Assembly (NCBI RefSeq): GCF_029846235.1
Contig: NZ_JARVWP010000022.1
Span: 59,702 to 123,701 of the forward strand
Direction of reading: 5' to 3'
DNA: 64,000 nt
DNA from: Bradyrhizobium sp. CER78
GTDB lineage: Bacteria; Pseudomonadota; Alphaproteobacteria; Rhizobiales; Xanthobacteraceae
Shown: positions 1 through 11,719 of the stretch, in pieces
How the letters are laid out: each line of letters begins with the position of its first letter
How positions within the stretch are numbered: position 1 is the stretch's first letter
The notes under the pieces: model-generated
Seen by the model: the letters and a program-made list of their open reading frames with translations, nothing else
Told to the model about the DNA's origin: nothing
The model's database searches: none
Position numbers and translations under genes: made by a program

Positions 1-410
1 CTGCCGTGCAGCTTGTCGCCATGCAGCGTGAATTTCAGATCGCCTTTCTTGAAGCCGCGTTCGGGATCGTCCGATTCCCAGATGCCACGATCCCACAGCT
101 GCACGGTGCCGCCGCCATATTGGTCCTCGGGGATTGTGCCTTCGAAATCGCCATAGTCGAGCGGATGGTCCTCGACCTCGACCGCCAGGCGCTTGTCATG
201 CGGATCGAGCGAGGGCCCGCGCGTCACCGCCCAGGACTTGAAGACACCGTCGAACTCCAGCCTGAAATCATAATGCAGCCGGGTCGCGTCATGCTTCTGG
301 ATCACGAAGCGCCGCTGCTTCGCTGGTGCGACCTTGACGTCGCCCGACGGCTCGTTGGTCTTCTCGAAATCGCGCTTCTTGCGATAGGTGGTGAGGTTTC
401 TCAGCGACAC
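1..410 (-). CDS. ligD: ATP-dependent DNA ligase LigD, N-terminal part (cut by window edge)
   Basis: Reading leftward from a GTG at 408-410, the frame opens with SLRNLTTYRKKRDF and continues without a stop to base 1. It contains FVIQKHDATRLHYDFRLE and PLDYGDFEGTIPEDQYGGG, the signature of the LigD 3'-phosphoesterase domain that trims ends in bacterial non-homologous end joining. The polymerase and ligase domains would lie to the left of the window, so the total length is unknown. No ATG lies in frame nearby, because the upstream ATG near 455 soon meets a stop. GTG is therefore the likely start, and it is where family members usually begin. The gene is divergent from ku, its functional partner, with about 106 bases between the starts. 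Confidence 0.9.
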   Translation of the reverse strand, partial: MSLRNLTTYRKKRDFEKTNEPSGDVKVAPAKQRRFVIQKHDATRLHYDFRLEFDGVFKSWAVTRGPSLDPHDKRLAVEVEDHPLDYGDFEGTIPEDQYGGGTVQLWDRGIWESDDPERGFKKGDLKFTLHGDKLHG

Positions 411-516
411 GTGCAGGCCTCGGCGCAGATCACGGCCGCCGCGGGCGCGCGGCCATCAGGAACCAAAACCTACGGTATCCGTTCAAGTTCCAAACTCAAG
501 CTGTTTGGAGACGATC

Positions 517-1395
517 ATGGCCGCTCCCCGCGCCTACTGGAAAGGCACGCTTAAACTGTCGCTGGTGTCGTGCCCGGTGGCGCTCTATCCGGCCTCCACC
601 ACGGTCGAGAAGACCCGCTTCCATATGATCAACCGGGAGACCGGCAACCGGCTGAAGCAGCAGATGGTCGATACCGAGACCGGCGACGTGGTCGAGGGCG
701 ACCAGAAGGGCCGCGGCTACGAGGTGAGCAAGGGCAAATATGTCGAGGTCGAGAAGGACGAGCTCGAGGCGGTCCAGATCGAGAGCAACCACACCATCGA
801 TATCGACAGTTTCGTGCCCGAGGGCGAGATCGACAAGCGCTATCTCGACCACCCCTATTACATCCGGCCCGACGGCAAGGCCGGCGTCGACGCATTCGCA
901 GTGATCCGCGACGCCATGAAGGACCAGGACCGCGTCGCGCTGGCGCGGATCGTGCTGACCAACCGCGAGCACGTGATCGCGATCGAGCCGCTCGACAAGG
1001 GCATGCTCGGCACCACCTTGCGCTACCCTTACGAGGTGCGCGACGCCGACGATTATTTCGATGACATCAAGAGCCCGAAGGTGACGAAAGACATGATCGA
1101 GCTCGCCGGCCACATCCTCGACAGCAAGGCCGCGCATTTCGATCCGTCGAAATTCAAGGACGAGTATGAGACCGCGCTGAAGGCCCTGGTCCGCCGCAAG
1201 GCCGCCGGCAAGCCGATCAAGGCGGCCGAGCGCGAGGAGAAGCCGAGCAATGTTGTGAGCCTGATGGACGCCTTGAAGCAGAGCTTGAAGAGCGGCGCAA
1301 GGCGCGCAACCTCCACTACGCGGCGGCGCCCCCCACATCGTCGTACTGCCAAGAAGGCGCACCGGTCGAACGCGCGGTCGCGGAAGGCGGGTTGA
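517..1395 (+). CDS. ku: Ku protein, non-homologous end joining
   Basis: This 292-aa protein begins MAAPRAYWKGTLKLSLVSC, the standard N-terminus of bacterial Ku. It has the core beta-barrel motifs KTRFHMI, GYEVSKGKYV, IDIDSFVP and PYYIRPDG. Ku forms a homodimeric ring that binds broken DNA ends and recruits LigD. The C-terminus is a lysine/arginine-rich tail rich in RR and KK pairs, typical of Ku proteins in which the tail modulates DNA threading. The frame is open upstream to 388, but the ATG at 517 follows TTGGAG and matches the family start. The divergent arrangement with ligD supports a two-gene NHEJ module. Confidence 0.95.
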   Translation: MAAPRAYWKGTLKLSLVSCPVALYPASTTVEKTRFHMINRETGNRLKQQMVDTETGDVVEGDQKGRGYEVSKGKYVEVEKDELEAVQIESNHTIDIDSFVPEGEIDKRYLDHPYYIRPDGKAGVDAFAVIRDAMKDQDRVALARIVLTNREHVIAIEPLDKGMLGTTLRYPYEVRDADDYFDDIKSPKVTKDMIELAGHILDSKAAHFDPSKFKDEYETALKALVRRKAAGKPIKAAEREEKPSNVVSLMDALKQSLKSGARRATSTTRRRPPHRRTAKKAHRSNARSRKAG

Positions 1396-1408
1396 TCCCT
1401 CTCCACGC

Positions 1409-1524
1409 CATTGCGAGCCACCCGGTCGGCGCGCAGCGCCGCCGGATGACAGGCTCCGCGAAGCAATCCATCTCTCCACGCGCTTGGAGGGATGGATTGC
1501 TTCGTCGCTTCGCTCCTCGCAATG
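1409..1524. repeat. Palindromic intergenic repeat (CATTGCGAG...CTCGCAATG family)
   Basis: A long imperfect inverted repeat begins CATTGCGAG and ends CTCGCAATG. Its inner arms are GAAGCAATCCATC and GATGGATTGCTTC. A related shorter copy lies at 5906-5988. The two genes flanking it converge (ku and the DUF6496 gene), so it may also help end transcription. The arms and the second copy are seen directly; any function is inference. Confidence 0.8.
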
Positions 1525-1544
1525 ACGTGGAGCGGGACGCCGCC

Positions 1545-1784
1545 CTACTTCTTCTTCGCAGCTGTGCGCTTCTTGGCCGTCTTCCTCTTCTTCGCCGCCT
1601 TCTTGGCGGCCTTCTTCGGCACCTTCCGTCCCTTGGCGCGCGCTTCCGACAGGCCGATCGCGATCGCCTGCTTGCGGCTCTTCACCTTCTTCTTGGAGCG
1701 GCCGCTGCGCAGCGTGCCAGCCTTGCGCTTCTTCATCACACGCTCGACATCGCTCGATGCCTTTCGCGAGTATTTTCTTGCCAT
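1545..1784 (-). CDS. Small lysine-rich DUF6496-type protein
   Basis: A 79-aa very basic protein starts MARKYSRKASSDVERVMKKR and ends in an alanine/lysine tail of KKAAKKAAKKRKTAKK type. The N-terminal two thirds, ending near RKQAIAIGLSEARAKG, match the DUF6496 pattern of small rhizobial proteins. The tail resembles histone-H1-like DNA-binding tails. The start at 1784 is chosen because GGGAGAG lies just upstream; a longer start at 1811 adds nine residues that do not fit the family. The function is unknown, and nucleic-acid binding is inferred only from charge. Confidence 0.8.
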   Translation of the reverse strand: MARKYSRKASSDVERVMKKRKAGTLRSGRSKKKVKSRKQAIAIGLSEARAKGRKVPKKAAKKAAKKRKTAKKRTAAKKK

Positions 1785-1838
1785 GGCTTCTCTCCCGGTA
1801 AGGGAGAACAAGCCTCGATCGGAGCGAAGGTTCCGAAG

Positions 1839-2528
1839 CTAATCCGCCGCGCGCAGCCGATAGCCGATGCCGGTCTCGGTCAGCACGAATTGCGGCCGCT
1901 CGGGATCGGCCTCGATCTTCTGACGGAGCTGGCGCACATAGACGCGTAGATACTGCGCGTCGGTCAGCTCGTCCCACAATTCCTTCAAGAGGAAGCGATG
2001 GGTCAGCACTTTGCCGGCATGCTGCACCAGCACGCGCAGCAGGTCATACTCCTTCGGCGACAGCTTGATCTCGCGGTCAGCGACCTTGACGATCCGGCGC
2101 ACCAAATCGACCGAGAGATCGCCGGAGCGGAATACCGGCCGCTCGCCCTGCACCTGCAGCTGGTGACGCAGCGCCGCGCGCAGCCGCGCCAGCAATTCGT
2201 CCATGCCGAACGGTTTTGTTAGATAGTCGTCGGCGCCGAGATCGAGCGCCTGCACCTTGCCGGCCTCGTCGCCGCGGCTCGACAGCACCACGACCGGAAC
2301 GCTCTCGTTGCGGCCGCGGATCATGCGCAGCAGGTCGTGGCCCTGGATATCAGGCAGTCCGAGATCGAGGATGATCAGCGCCGGCCCCTCGGCCAGCATC
2401 TCCAGCGCGTTTTTGCCGTTGGACGCTTCCAGGATGTCGTAGCCCTGCGTGCTCAGCCCCATCCGCAGCAGTTTGCGGATCGGCGGTTCGTCGTCGATGA
2501 CCAGGACCTTGATCGGCGTCGCGTTCAT
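1839..2528 (-). CDS. kdpE: Potassium-responsive response regulator KdpE
   Basis: This 229-aa OmpR-family regulator has an N-terminal receiver (VLVIDDEPPIRKLLRMGL, phospho-acceptor Asp in IILDLGLPD, conserved Lys in DYLTKPFG). Its C-terminal winged helix has LSPKEYDLLRVLVQHAGKV and LRVYVRQLRQKIE. It should take phosphate from KdpD and activate the kdp structural genes. It is the last gene of the kdp operon and overlaps the end of kdpD by four bases (ATGA), so translation is coupled. Confidence 0.95.
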   Translation of the reverse strand: MNATPIKVLVIDDEPPIRKLLRMGLSTQGYDILEASNGKNALEMLAEGPALIILDLGLPDIQGHDLLRMIRGRNESVPVVVLSSRGDEAGKVQALDLGADDYLTKPFGMDELLARLRAALRHQLQVQGERPVFRSGDLSVDLVRRIVKVADREIKLSPKEYDLLRVLVQHAGKVLTHRFLLKELWDELTDAQYLRVYVRQLRQKIEADPERPQFVLTETGIGYRLRAAD

Positions 2529-5236
2529 GCAGCAGTGTCCAGCGCGTTGGTGTCCGCCGGGATCGGCAGGCGGATGGTGATGACGGCGCCGCTGCGGTCG
2601 GAGCGGTTGGCCGCCGCGATCGTGCCGCGCATCGCCTCGACGAAGCCGCGCGAGATCGCCAGGCCGAGGCCGGTGCCGGGACGAACATGGTCGCCCTTCT
2701 CGGCGCGATAGAACTTGTCGAACACGCTCTCGAGCTCGGCGGCGGGAATGCCGTTGCCTTCATCGAGAATCTGCAGCGCGATCGTGTCGCGGTCGCGCGC
2801 GCCACGGATCGAGATCGTGGTGTCCGAGGGAGCGTATTTGGCGGCATTGTCGAGCAGGTTGAACAGCACCTGCTCGAACAGCACGGCGTCGAGCTCCAGC
2901 ATCGGCAAATCGGCCGCAAGTTCCAGCGACACCCGGTGATGCACCAGGATCTTGGCGGCACGGCGCAGCGCGCTGCCGACGATTTCGCCGACATCGTGCC
3001 GGGCGGTGTTGGGCACGATCGCGCCGGATTCCAGCTTGGTCATGTCGAGGAGATTGGCGATGAAGCGATTCAGCCGCTCCGACTCGTCGATCACGGTCGC
3101 GAGCAGATCATGCTTCTGGGCGTCGCTCAGGTTCGCACCGAGATCGCGCAGCGCCGAGGCAGAGCCGAGCACCGAGGCCAGCGGCGTCTTGAGGTCGTGC
3201 GAGATCGAGGTCAGAAGCGCGCCGCGCAGCCGGTCGGATTCCACCGTGCGCTTGACGCGGTCCATGTCCTCGACCAGCAGCACGCGCTCGATCGCGAGCG
3301 CCCCCTGGTCGACCAGCGCATCGAGCAGCCGGCGCTGGTCCGGCGTCAGCAGCGGTCCGGTGCGGTCGTCGTCGATGCCGATCACCCCGATCGGGCCGCG
3401 GCCGGTGCGCATCGGCAGGAAAAGCCTTTTGCCGCCCGGCAGCGTGTCCGAGCCGCGGCCGGCCGGGCGATCATTGGCCCAGGCCCAGTTCGCCGCAGCC
3501 AGATCGGCCTGGTCGAGTTGATCTTCCGGCGGATAGCCCGCCTTCACCGTCAGCACGCCGTCGTCGGACAGCAGCAGCACCACGCGCACCCGCAGCATCA
3601 GTGCGATCTGGTAGGCAGTCGCCCACAGCACGTCGTCCAGCGTTGCGGTGCCCGCCAGCTTGCGGCTGAACGCATAGAGCGATTCGGTGGTCCGAACCCG
3701 CCCGATTGCAGTATCGGCCTGGGTACGTACGCGCGCCGCGACATTGGAGACGAGCAATGCCACCAGCATGAAGAAGAAGAACGCCGCGATATTGGTCGGG
3801 TCGGTGATGGTGAAAGTGTAGATCGGCGGCAGGAAGAAGAAATTGTAGCTCAGCGAGGCCGCCACGCTCGCAAGCAGCGACGGCCACAGACCGTAGCGCG
3901 CCGCGGCGCCGACCACCGCGGTGATGAAGACGAGGTCGACGTTCTCGATGCCGAAGAACGGCTGGATCAGCTTGGCCGCGCCGAGCCCCAATGCCGTCAG
4001 CAGCAGCGCCATCAGATAGGGCCGCGGATTGAATGGTTCCTGCCGCTGCGCGGTCTGCACTGCGGCCTTGCCGACCGGCAGCTCATCGCCGGCAATCACG
4101 TTGACGCTGATATTGCCGGCGCGGCGCACCAGGTCGTGCACCACCGAGCCGTGCGTCAGCTCAAACCAGCGCGAGCGCGTCGACTTGCCGATGATGATCT
4201 GGGTGACGTTGTTGGCCTGGGCGAAGCTGATGACGTCGTCGGCAATGCGGCGGCCGACGCCGGGAAGGGTCAGCGCCTCGCCGCCGAGCGATTCCGCAAG
4301 CCGCATGGTGTCGGCAAGGCGGTCGCGTTGCTCGTCGGTCAGCTGCAGGCTGCGCCGGGTCTCGATGCTGACCGCGGTCCATTGCGCATGCAACCGGTCG
4401 GCCAAGCGTTTGGTATAGCGCACGAGGCCGGCGGCGCGCGGGTCCTCGCTCACGCAAACAAGGATGCGCTCGCCGGCGGCCCAGGGACCGGCGATGGCGT
4501 TGGCCTGCATGTGGGTGAGCAGCTGCTCGTCGACCCGCTCGGCGGTGCGGCGCAGCGCCAGCTCGCGCAGCGCGGTCAGGTTGCCGGGCGAGAAATAGTG
4601 CTCCAGCGCGCGCTCGGCCTGCTTGGGCACATAGACCTTGCCCTCCTTCAGCCGCTGGATCAGGTCATCAGGCGTGAGGTCGATCAGCTCGATGGCATCG
4701 GCGCGATCAAACACCGAATCCGGCACGGTCTCGCGCACCCGGACGTGGGTGATCTGCGCGACCACGTCGTTGAGGCTTTCGATATGCTGGATGTTGACGG
4801 CGGTGAAGACGTCGATACCGTGCGACAGCAACTCCTCGACGTCGAGATAGCGCTTCGGATGCCTGCTGCCCGGCGCATTGGTATGGGCGAGCTCGTCGAC
4901 CAGCGCGAGCTTCGGCCGCCGCGCGATCAGAGCGTCGAGGTCCATCTCCTCAAGGGTCTGGTCGCGGTAGCTTAGCCGCTTCCGCGGGATCACCTCGAGG
5001 CCTTTCAGCAGCGCCTCGGTTTCCGCCCGCCCGTGAGTTTCGACGACACCGACCACCACGTCGACGCCCGCCTTGAGGCGGGCGTGGGCGTTTTGCAGCA
5101 TCTCGTAGGTCTTGCCGACGCCGGGGGCGGCGCCGATGAAGATCTTCAGCCGCCCCGATCGATCGGTCTCCCGGCGCGCCGCCTCCAGCAGCGCATCCGG
5201 CGAGGGTCGTTTATGAGGGTCACGCTGATTGGCCAT
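2525..5236 (-). CDS. kdpD: Osmosensitive potassium-channel sensor kinase KdpD
   Basis: A 903-aa full-length KdpD. Domains in order are: the KdpD N-terminal domain with the P-loop GAAPGVGKTYEM (about 32-43) and DELAHTN; a universal-stress-like domain (about 250-375); four membrane helices (about 400-500); a GAF-like region; HisKA with SISHDLKTPLASVLG; and an HATPase domain with GTGLGLAISRGFVEAM. It senses potassium limitation or turgor and phosphorylates KdpE. It lies downstream of kdpC with a gap of about 39 bases, so the sensor pair is co-transcribed with the transporter. Confidence 0.95.
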   Translation of the reverse strand: MANQRDPHKRPSPDALLEAARRETDRSGRLKIFIGAAPGVGKTYEMLQNAHARLKAGVDVVVGVVETHGRAETEALLKGLEVIPRKRLSYRDQTLEEMDLDALIARRPKLALVDELAHTNAPGSRHPKRYLDVEELLSHGIDVFTAVNIQHIESLNDVVAQITHVRVRETVPDSVFDRADAIELIDLTPDDLIQRLKEGKVYVPKQAERALEHYFSPGNLTALRELALRRTAERVDEQLLTHMQANAIAGPWAAGERILVCVSEDPRAAGLVRYTKRLADRLHAQWTAVSIETRRSLQLTDEQRDRLADTMRLAESLGGEALTLPGVGRRIADDVISFAQANNVTQIIIGKSTRSRWFELTHGSVVHDLVRRAGNISVNVIAGDELPVGKAAVQTAQRQEPFNPRPYLMALLLTALGLGAAKLIQPFFGIENVDLVFITAVVGAAARYGLWPSLLASVAASLSYNFFFLPPIYTFTITDPTNIAAFFFFMLVALLVSNVAARVRTQADTAIGRVRTTESLYAFSRKLAGTATLDDVLWATAYQIALMLRVRVVLLLSDDGVLTVKAGYPPEDQLDQADLAAANWAWANDRPAGRGSDTLPGGKRLFLPMRTGRGPIGVIGIDDDRTGPLLTPDQRRLLDALVDQGALAIERVLLVEDMDRVKRTVESDRLRGALLTSISHDLKTPLASVLGSASALRDLGANLSDAQKHDLLATVIDESERLNRFIANLLDMTKLESGAIVPNTARHDVGEIVGSALRRAAKILVHHRVSLELAADLPMLELDAVLFEQVLFNLLDNAAKYAPSDTTISIRGARDRDTIALQILDEGNGIPAAELESVFDKFYRAEKGDHVRPGTGLGLAISRGFVEAMRGTIAAANRSDRSGAVITIRLPIPADTNALDTAA

Positions 5237-5275
5237 ACCGCAATATAGTCATCCTGCGAGAGCGGGCCTACTCCC

Positions 5276-5881
5276 CTATTTCGCCTTGGCCGCGTCGAGC
5301 GCCAGGTTGAGCGCAAGAACGTTAACGCGGGGCTCGCCGATCACGCCGGCGAAGCGGCCCTGCGTGTTCTGTGTCACCAGCTCACGCACCGCATCCTCGG
5401 ACATACTACGCGCCTTGGCCACCCGCGGCACCTGGAACAGCGCAGCGTCCGGCGAGATATCCGGATCAAGCCCGCTGGCCGAGGTGGTGACGAGATCGAC
5501 CGGCACGCTGGCGGTCGGGTTCTCCGCCTTCAGCTTCTCGACATCCTCCTTGACCCGGTCGTTCAGCGCCTTGCTGGTTGGGCCGAGATTGGAGCCGCCG
5601 GAATTGGCCGCGTTGTAGGGCGCCGGCACGGTCTTCGTGGAATCGTTCGGATCGGGCGCCACCGTCGCCGACGGCCGGCCGTGGAAATACTTCTCCTCCT
5701 TGAACTCCTGCCCGATCAGAGCGGAGCCGACCACCTTGCCGTCCTTCTCGATCAGGCTGCCTTGCGCCTGCTTCGGAAAGATGACGCCGGCAATCGCCGT
5801 CATGGCGAGCGGATAGGCAAGCCCCGTGATCGCGGTCAGCAGGACCAGCACCAGGATGGCAGGGCGAATTTCTCTCAACAT
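5276..5881 (-). CDS. kdpC: Potassium-transporting ATPase subunit KdpC
   Basis: A 201-aa protein with a single N-terminal membrane helix (ILVLVLLTAITGLAYPLAMTA), then the periplasmic KdpC domain with GSALIGQEF, YFHGRPSA, SGLDPDIS and VLALNLALD. It stabilises the KdpFABC complex and helps ATP binding by KdpB. The gap to kdpB upstream is unusually long for this operon (116 bases) because a palindromic repeat occupies it. Confidence 0.95.
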   Translation of the reverse strand: MLREIRPAILVLVLLTAITGLAYPLAMTAIAGVIFPKQAQGSLIEKDGKVVGSALIGQEFKEEKYFHGRPSATVAPDPNDSTKTVPAPYNAANSGGSNLGPTSKALNDRVKEDVEKLKAENPTASVPVDLVTTSASGLDPDISPDAALFQVPRVAKARSMSEDAVRELVTQNTQGRFAGVIGEPRVNVLALNLALDAAKAK

Positions 5882-5905
5882 GATAGGTCTCCGAATTCTT
5901 TACGC

Positions 5906-5988
5906 CGTCATTGCGAGGAGCGAAGCGACGAAGCAATCCACACTTTCTTCGCGGATAGATGGATTGCTTCGCTTCGCTCGCAATGACG
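5906..5988. repeat. Palindromic repeat between kdpB and kdpC
   Basis: An inverted repeat runs from CGTCATTGCGAG to CTCGCAATGACG, with inner arms GAAGCAATCCA and TGGATTGCTTC. It belongs to the same family as the element at 1409-1524. It sits inside the operon, after the kdpB stop and before the kdpC start. As RNA it would fold into a long hairpin and could stabilise or partly terminate the message; that effect is inference. Confidence 0.85.
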
Positions 5989-5997
5989 GTTACGGGG

Positions 5998-8103
<2,106 letters not shown>

Positions 8104-8127
8104 GGATGTCACTCCGGTCAAATTCGA

Positions 8128-9831
<1,704 letters not shown>

Positions 9832-9835
9832 TGCG

Positions 9836-9940
9836 TCAAACCTTTCGAATGGGTGCGAAGCGCAGCAGCGACGCGAACATACCGAGCAACAGCCCGGTCA
9901 GCGCCGCGTCGGCTAACAGAATCGTGCAAAGCGCAGACAT
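9836..9940 (-). CDS. 34-aa membrane peptide between kdpF and kdpA
   Basis: An ATG at 9938-9940 opens a 34-residue frame that starts MSALCTILLADAALTG and ends RFAPIRKV, with one hydrophobic helix and a basic end. It lies 10 bases after the kdpF stop and ends five bases before the kdpA start. The tight spacing in an operon and its membrane-peptide character support a real gene. It is not KdpF, which is upstream. The function is unknown; a small accessory subunit is a guess. Confidence 0.55.
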   Translation of the reverse strand: MSALCTILLADAALTGLLLGMFASLLRFAPIRKV

Positions 9941-9950
9941 CGCGTGCCGC

Positions 9951-10040
9951 CTAGAAGCGTTCGGGCCGCAGCAATGCGTAGGTGAGGTAGAACAAGAGGC
10001 CGAGCGAGACGAGGCCGGCGAGCGAGTAATCGAAGATCAT
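9951..10040 (-). CDS. kdpF: Potassium-transporting ATPase small subunit KdpF
   Basis: A 29-aa peptide, MIFDYSLAGLVSLGLLFYL followed by TYALLRPERF. This has the length and pattern of KdpF, with its single helix and the LLRPERF ending. KdpF acts as a lipid-like stabiliser of the KdpABC complex. GGAGGCGG precedes the ATG. It is the second gene of the operon, following the 27-aa peptide. Confidence 0.9.
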   Translation of the reverse strand: MIFDYSLAGLVSLGLLFYLTYALLRPERF

Positions 10041-10051
10041 CGCCGCCTCCG

Positions 10052-10135
10052 TTACAGCCGTTCGCAGGCGTAGGCGTAGCCGATGCCGGCCGCGAAGAAG
10101 CCGATCGCGAGCGCCGCCATGAGAATGTCCATCAT
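10052..10135 (-). CDS. 27-aa hydrophobic peptide, first gene of the kdp operon
   Basis: The frame MMDILMAALAIGFFAAGIG continues YAYACERL and stops at 10052. AGGAG lies six bases upstream of the ATG at 10135. It has one predicted membrane helix and ends eleven bases before kdpF begins. Its position as promoter-proximal gene with a strong ribosome site makes translation likely. Similar short peptides occur before kdpF in related bacteria as far as I recall, but I know of no assigned role. Confidence 0.7.
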   Translation of the reverse strand: MMDILMAALAIGFFAAGIGYAYACERL

Positions 10136-10262
10136 GAGAGACTCCTATGCATCCGAGGGGCGCGGGCGACCATATAAGCGCTCCGCACCGGATCGCCGTG
10201 AGGTGCCATCCGGGGCATAGGTTTTCGAGAGGTGGCGCATAAGGACGTTATAGGAATCGTAT
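10136..10262 (-). promoter_or_regulatory. Probable kdp promoter region
   Basis: This is the gap upstream of the first kdp gene. Read on the minus strand it contains AT-rich stretches in an otherwise GC-rich gap: CTTATACG, CCTATAACG, CCTTATGCG and GCGCTTATATGG. Two of these (TTATACG and CTATAACG) are spaced about one helical turn apart, as expected for a KdpE-type site. The exact operator and start site cannot be fixed by eye. Confidence 0.35.
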
Positions 10263-10285
10263 AAGTGCTGCGGGCGGGTTCCGGC

Positions 10286-10400
10286 GTCGTCCTGGCGAAA
10301 GTCAGGACCCATACGCCGCGGCCTCAGGAAAGGACACGCGGCCAGACATTGAGCAAGCAACCAACGGCGGTGGTTGGGTCCTGGCTTTCGCCAGGACGAC
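10286..10400. repeat. Long inverted repeat (GTCGTCCTGGCGAAAG family)
   Basis: The 26-base left arm begins GTCGTCCTGGCGAAAGTCAG and ends ACCCA at 10311. Its reverse complement occurs at 10375-10400 with one mismatch. A compact relative forms the hairpin at 23935-23980. It lies in the non-coding gap between the kdp operon and the next gene; I see no coding frame here. Confidence 0.85.
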
Positions 10401-10528
10401 AGGAGAGGTTCCATCTTTATGGAATCCCTATATCTCCGCCCCTCCCCTCATCTCGTTTTCAAATGGCGGTCCGGCCATTTTGGGCCTGCGGCCAATGCTT
10501 TGGGCCGTGCGCAAGACGAGATGACGCC

Positions 10529-10993
10529 ATGTCCGTGCTATCGCAAAACACCTCGACCGACCTCGGCGAACGGCTGCGCGATGCCTATGCTGTTACAGCC
10601 GAGTTCATGGCCGACATCGTCAGCCAGACCTGCCGGCGCTTTCCTTCGGCCGGGCAGAGCGGCAAGACTTCCCGCGTCGAGGGCCTGATCCAGTCCGGCG
10701 CCTGGACCGATGCCGCGATCGCGCTGCTCGATCTCGAGCTGCCGCAATGGCAGATCCGCCGCCTGGTCTATGACGAGGGCGAGTGGCACTGCGCGTTGTC
10801 GCGCGAACGCGAGCTGCCCGACTGGCTCGACCAGTCGATCGAGACCCATCACACGGATCTCGCGCTCGCGATCCTCTCCGGCTTCGTCGAGGCGCAGCGG
10901 ATCTCGACGCCCGAGAACCGCACCAGCGTGCCTACCGTCCGTCGCGGCATCCGCACGCTCTACGAGCCGCTGCTGGTCGACAATATCGGCTGA
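10529..10993 (+). CDS. Conserved hypothetical protein, 154 aa
   Basis: The protein starts MSVLSQNTSTDLGERLRDAY and has neither a signal peptide nor a membrane helix. Recognisable stretches are SRVEGLIQSGAWTDAAIALLDLELPQW, WHCALSRERELPDWLDQS and HTDLALAILSGFVEA. The composition is ordinary for a soluble cytoplasmic protein, and similar uncharacterised proteins are common in Bradyrhizobium. The start at 10529 is preferred over the open frame running back to 10265 because that stretch crosses the repeat. The function is unknown. Confidence 0.75.
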   Translation: MSVLSQNTSTDLGERLRDAYAVTAEFMADIVSQTCRRFPSAGQSGKTSRVEGLIQSGAWTDAAIALLDLELPQWQIRRLVYDEGEWHCALSRERELPDWLDQSIETHHTDLALAILSGFVEAQRISTPENRTSVPTVRRGIRTLYEPLLVDNIG

Positions 10994-11006
10994 CGGCAGC
11001 ACGATC

Positions 11007-11282
11007 GTGAACGCGAAACAATTGCCGCGGCAGCTGCAATCGGTCCAGGTCATGGTCCGGTTCGGCTTCCGGCTTGCCATCATGATCGGTTTCGCCGTGT
11101 TCGCCGGCGCGGGCTTCGGCAGGGGCCTCATCACGCTGCTCTGGATGTCGGCCGTGATCTGCGCCTTCGCCGGGATTGCCAAACGGGAAATGCCGTTGGC
11201 CGCAAACCTCAATCACTGGGACGAGATGACCGCCTATGTCGCGCTATGCGCGCTCGGCACCGGCATCGTCCAACACACCTGA
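11007..11282 (+). CDS. Small membrane protein, 91 aa
   Basis: A GTG at 11007 opens the frame VNAKQLPRQLQSVQVMVRFG. Two hydrophobic segments follow (LAIMIGFAVFAGAGFG and LITLLWMSAVICAFAGI), then MTAYVALCALGTGIV near the end. An ATG at 11052 would give a 76-aa version that keeps both helices. The gene follows the previous one by 13 bases and is probably co-transcribed with it. No family or function is recognised. Confidence 0.6.
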   Translation: MNAKQLPRQLQSVQVMVRFGFRLAIMIGFAVFAGAGFGRGLITLLWMSAVICAFAGIAKREMPLAANLNHWDEMTAYVALCALGTGIVQHT

Positions 11283-11381
11283 AGTCATCCCTCAAATCCT
11301 ATGCCGCTCCTATGAAGTCGCCGGTCGCTCGCGCTCGATTTCATATCCGGCAACACAGACATTGATCGCGTGACTTCCACT

Positions 11382-11440
11382 AAAGCGTTTTCGAGCGAAG
11401 TGAACACCGGTTCGCGTGAAGAAAATGCGTCAAGCAAGAG
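11382..11440. repeat. Bradyrhizobiaceae-type repeat (AAAGCGTTTTCGAGCGAAG)
   Basis: The sequence AAAGCGTTTTCGAGCGAAG is followed by ACCGGTTCGCGTGAAGAAAA and TGCGTC. From memory this is a very common dispersed element in Bradyrhizobium and Rhodopseudomonas genomes. Its ends are partly inverted (GCGTTTTC against GAAAATGCG). It sits just upstream of the next small gene and may carry part of its leader. Confidence 0.7.
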
Positions 11441-11456
11441 AATAAGGACTCCATCC

Positions 11457-11711
11457 GTGAAACTCGTCGAACCTCCCTCGTGTAGCGCAGCGTCCACCAT
11501 TGTCTTCATCGGCCGCAACCACCGCGGCCAGTGGGTCGCCCAGCAACAGAACGGCCTCTATGGCGGCCTGTTCGTCAACCGCGCCCAGGCCGTCAAATAC
11601 GCGCTGTTCGAGAACGGCCAGCACCCCGAAATGATCATCGAGCTGTCGCGCGAGCTCGAGCTCGATACAAGCGGCGAGACAGCGCCCCTCCCCGCGAGCC
11701 GCGTGGCCTGA
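11457..11711 (+). CDS. Conserved small hypothetical protein, 84 aa
   Basis: A GTG at 11457 preceded by AAGGA begins VKLVEPPSCSAASTIVFIGR. The protein continues with HRGQWVAQQQNGLYGGLFVN and RAQAVKYALFENGQHPEMII. This 'IGRN-RG-WVA...GGLF-NRAQAVKYA' layout recurs in small rhizobial proteins of unknown role. A longer ATG start at 11370 would run through the dispersed repeat and is rejected. It is probably cytoplasmic. Confidence 0.75.
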   Translation: MKLVEPPSCSAASTIVFIGRNHRGQWVAQQQNGLYGGLFVNRAQAVKYALFENGQHPEMIIELSRELELDTSGETAPLPASRVA

Positions 11712-11719
11712 GCCACCCC

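Noticed and set aside
388..516. An N-terminal extension of Ku
   Set aside because: It overlaps the ligD start and lacks family residues. The ATG at 517 gives the standard Ku N-terminus.
2687..4975. A 762-aa plus-strand frame over kdpD
   Set aside because: Antisense shadow of kdpD with no recognisable domain.
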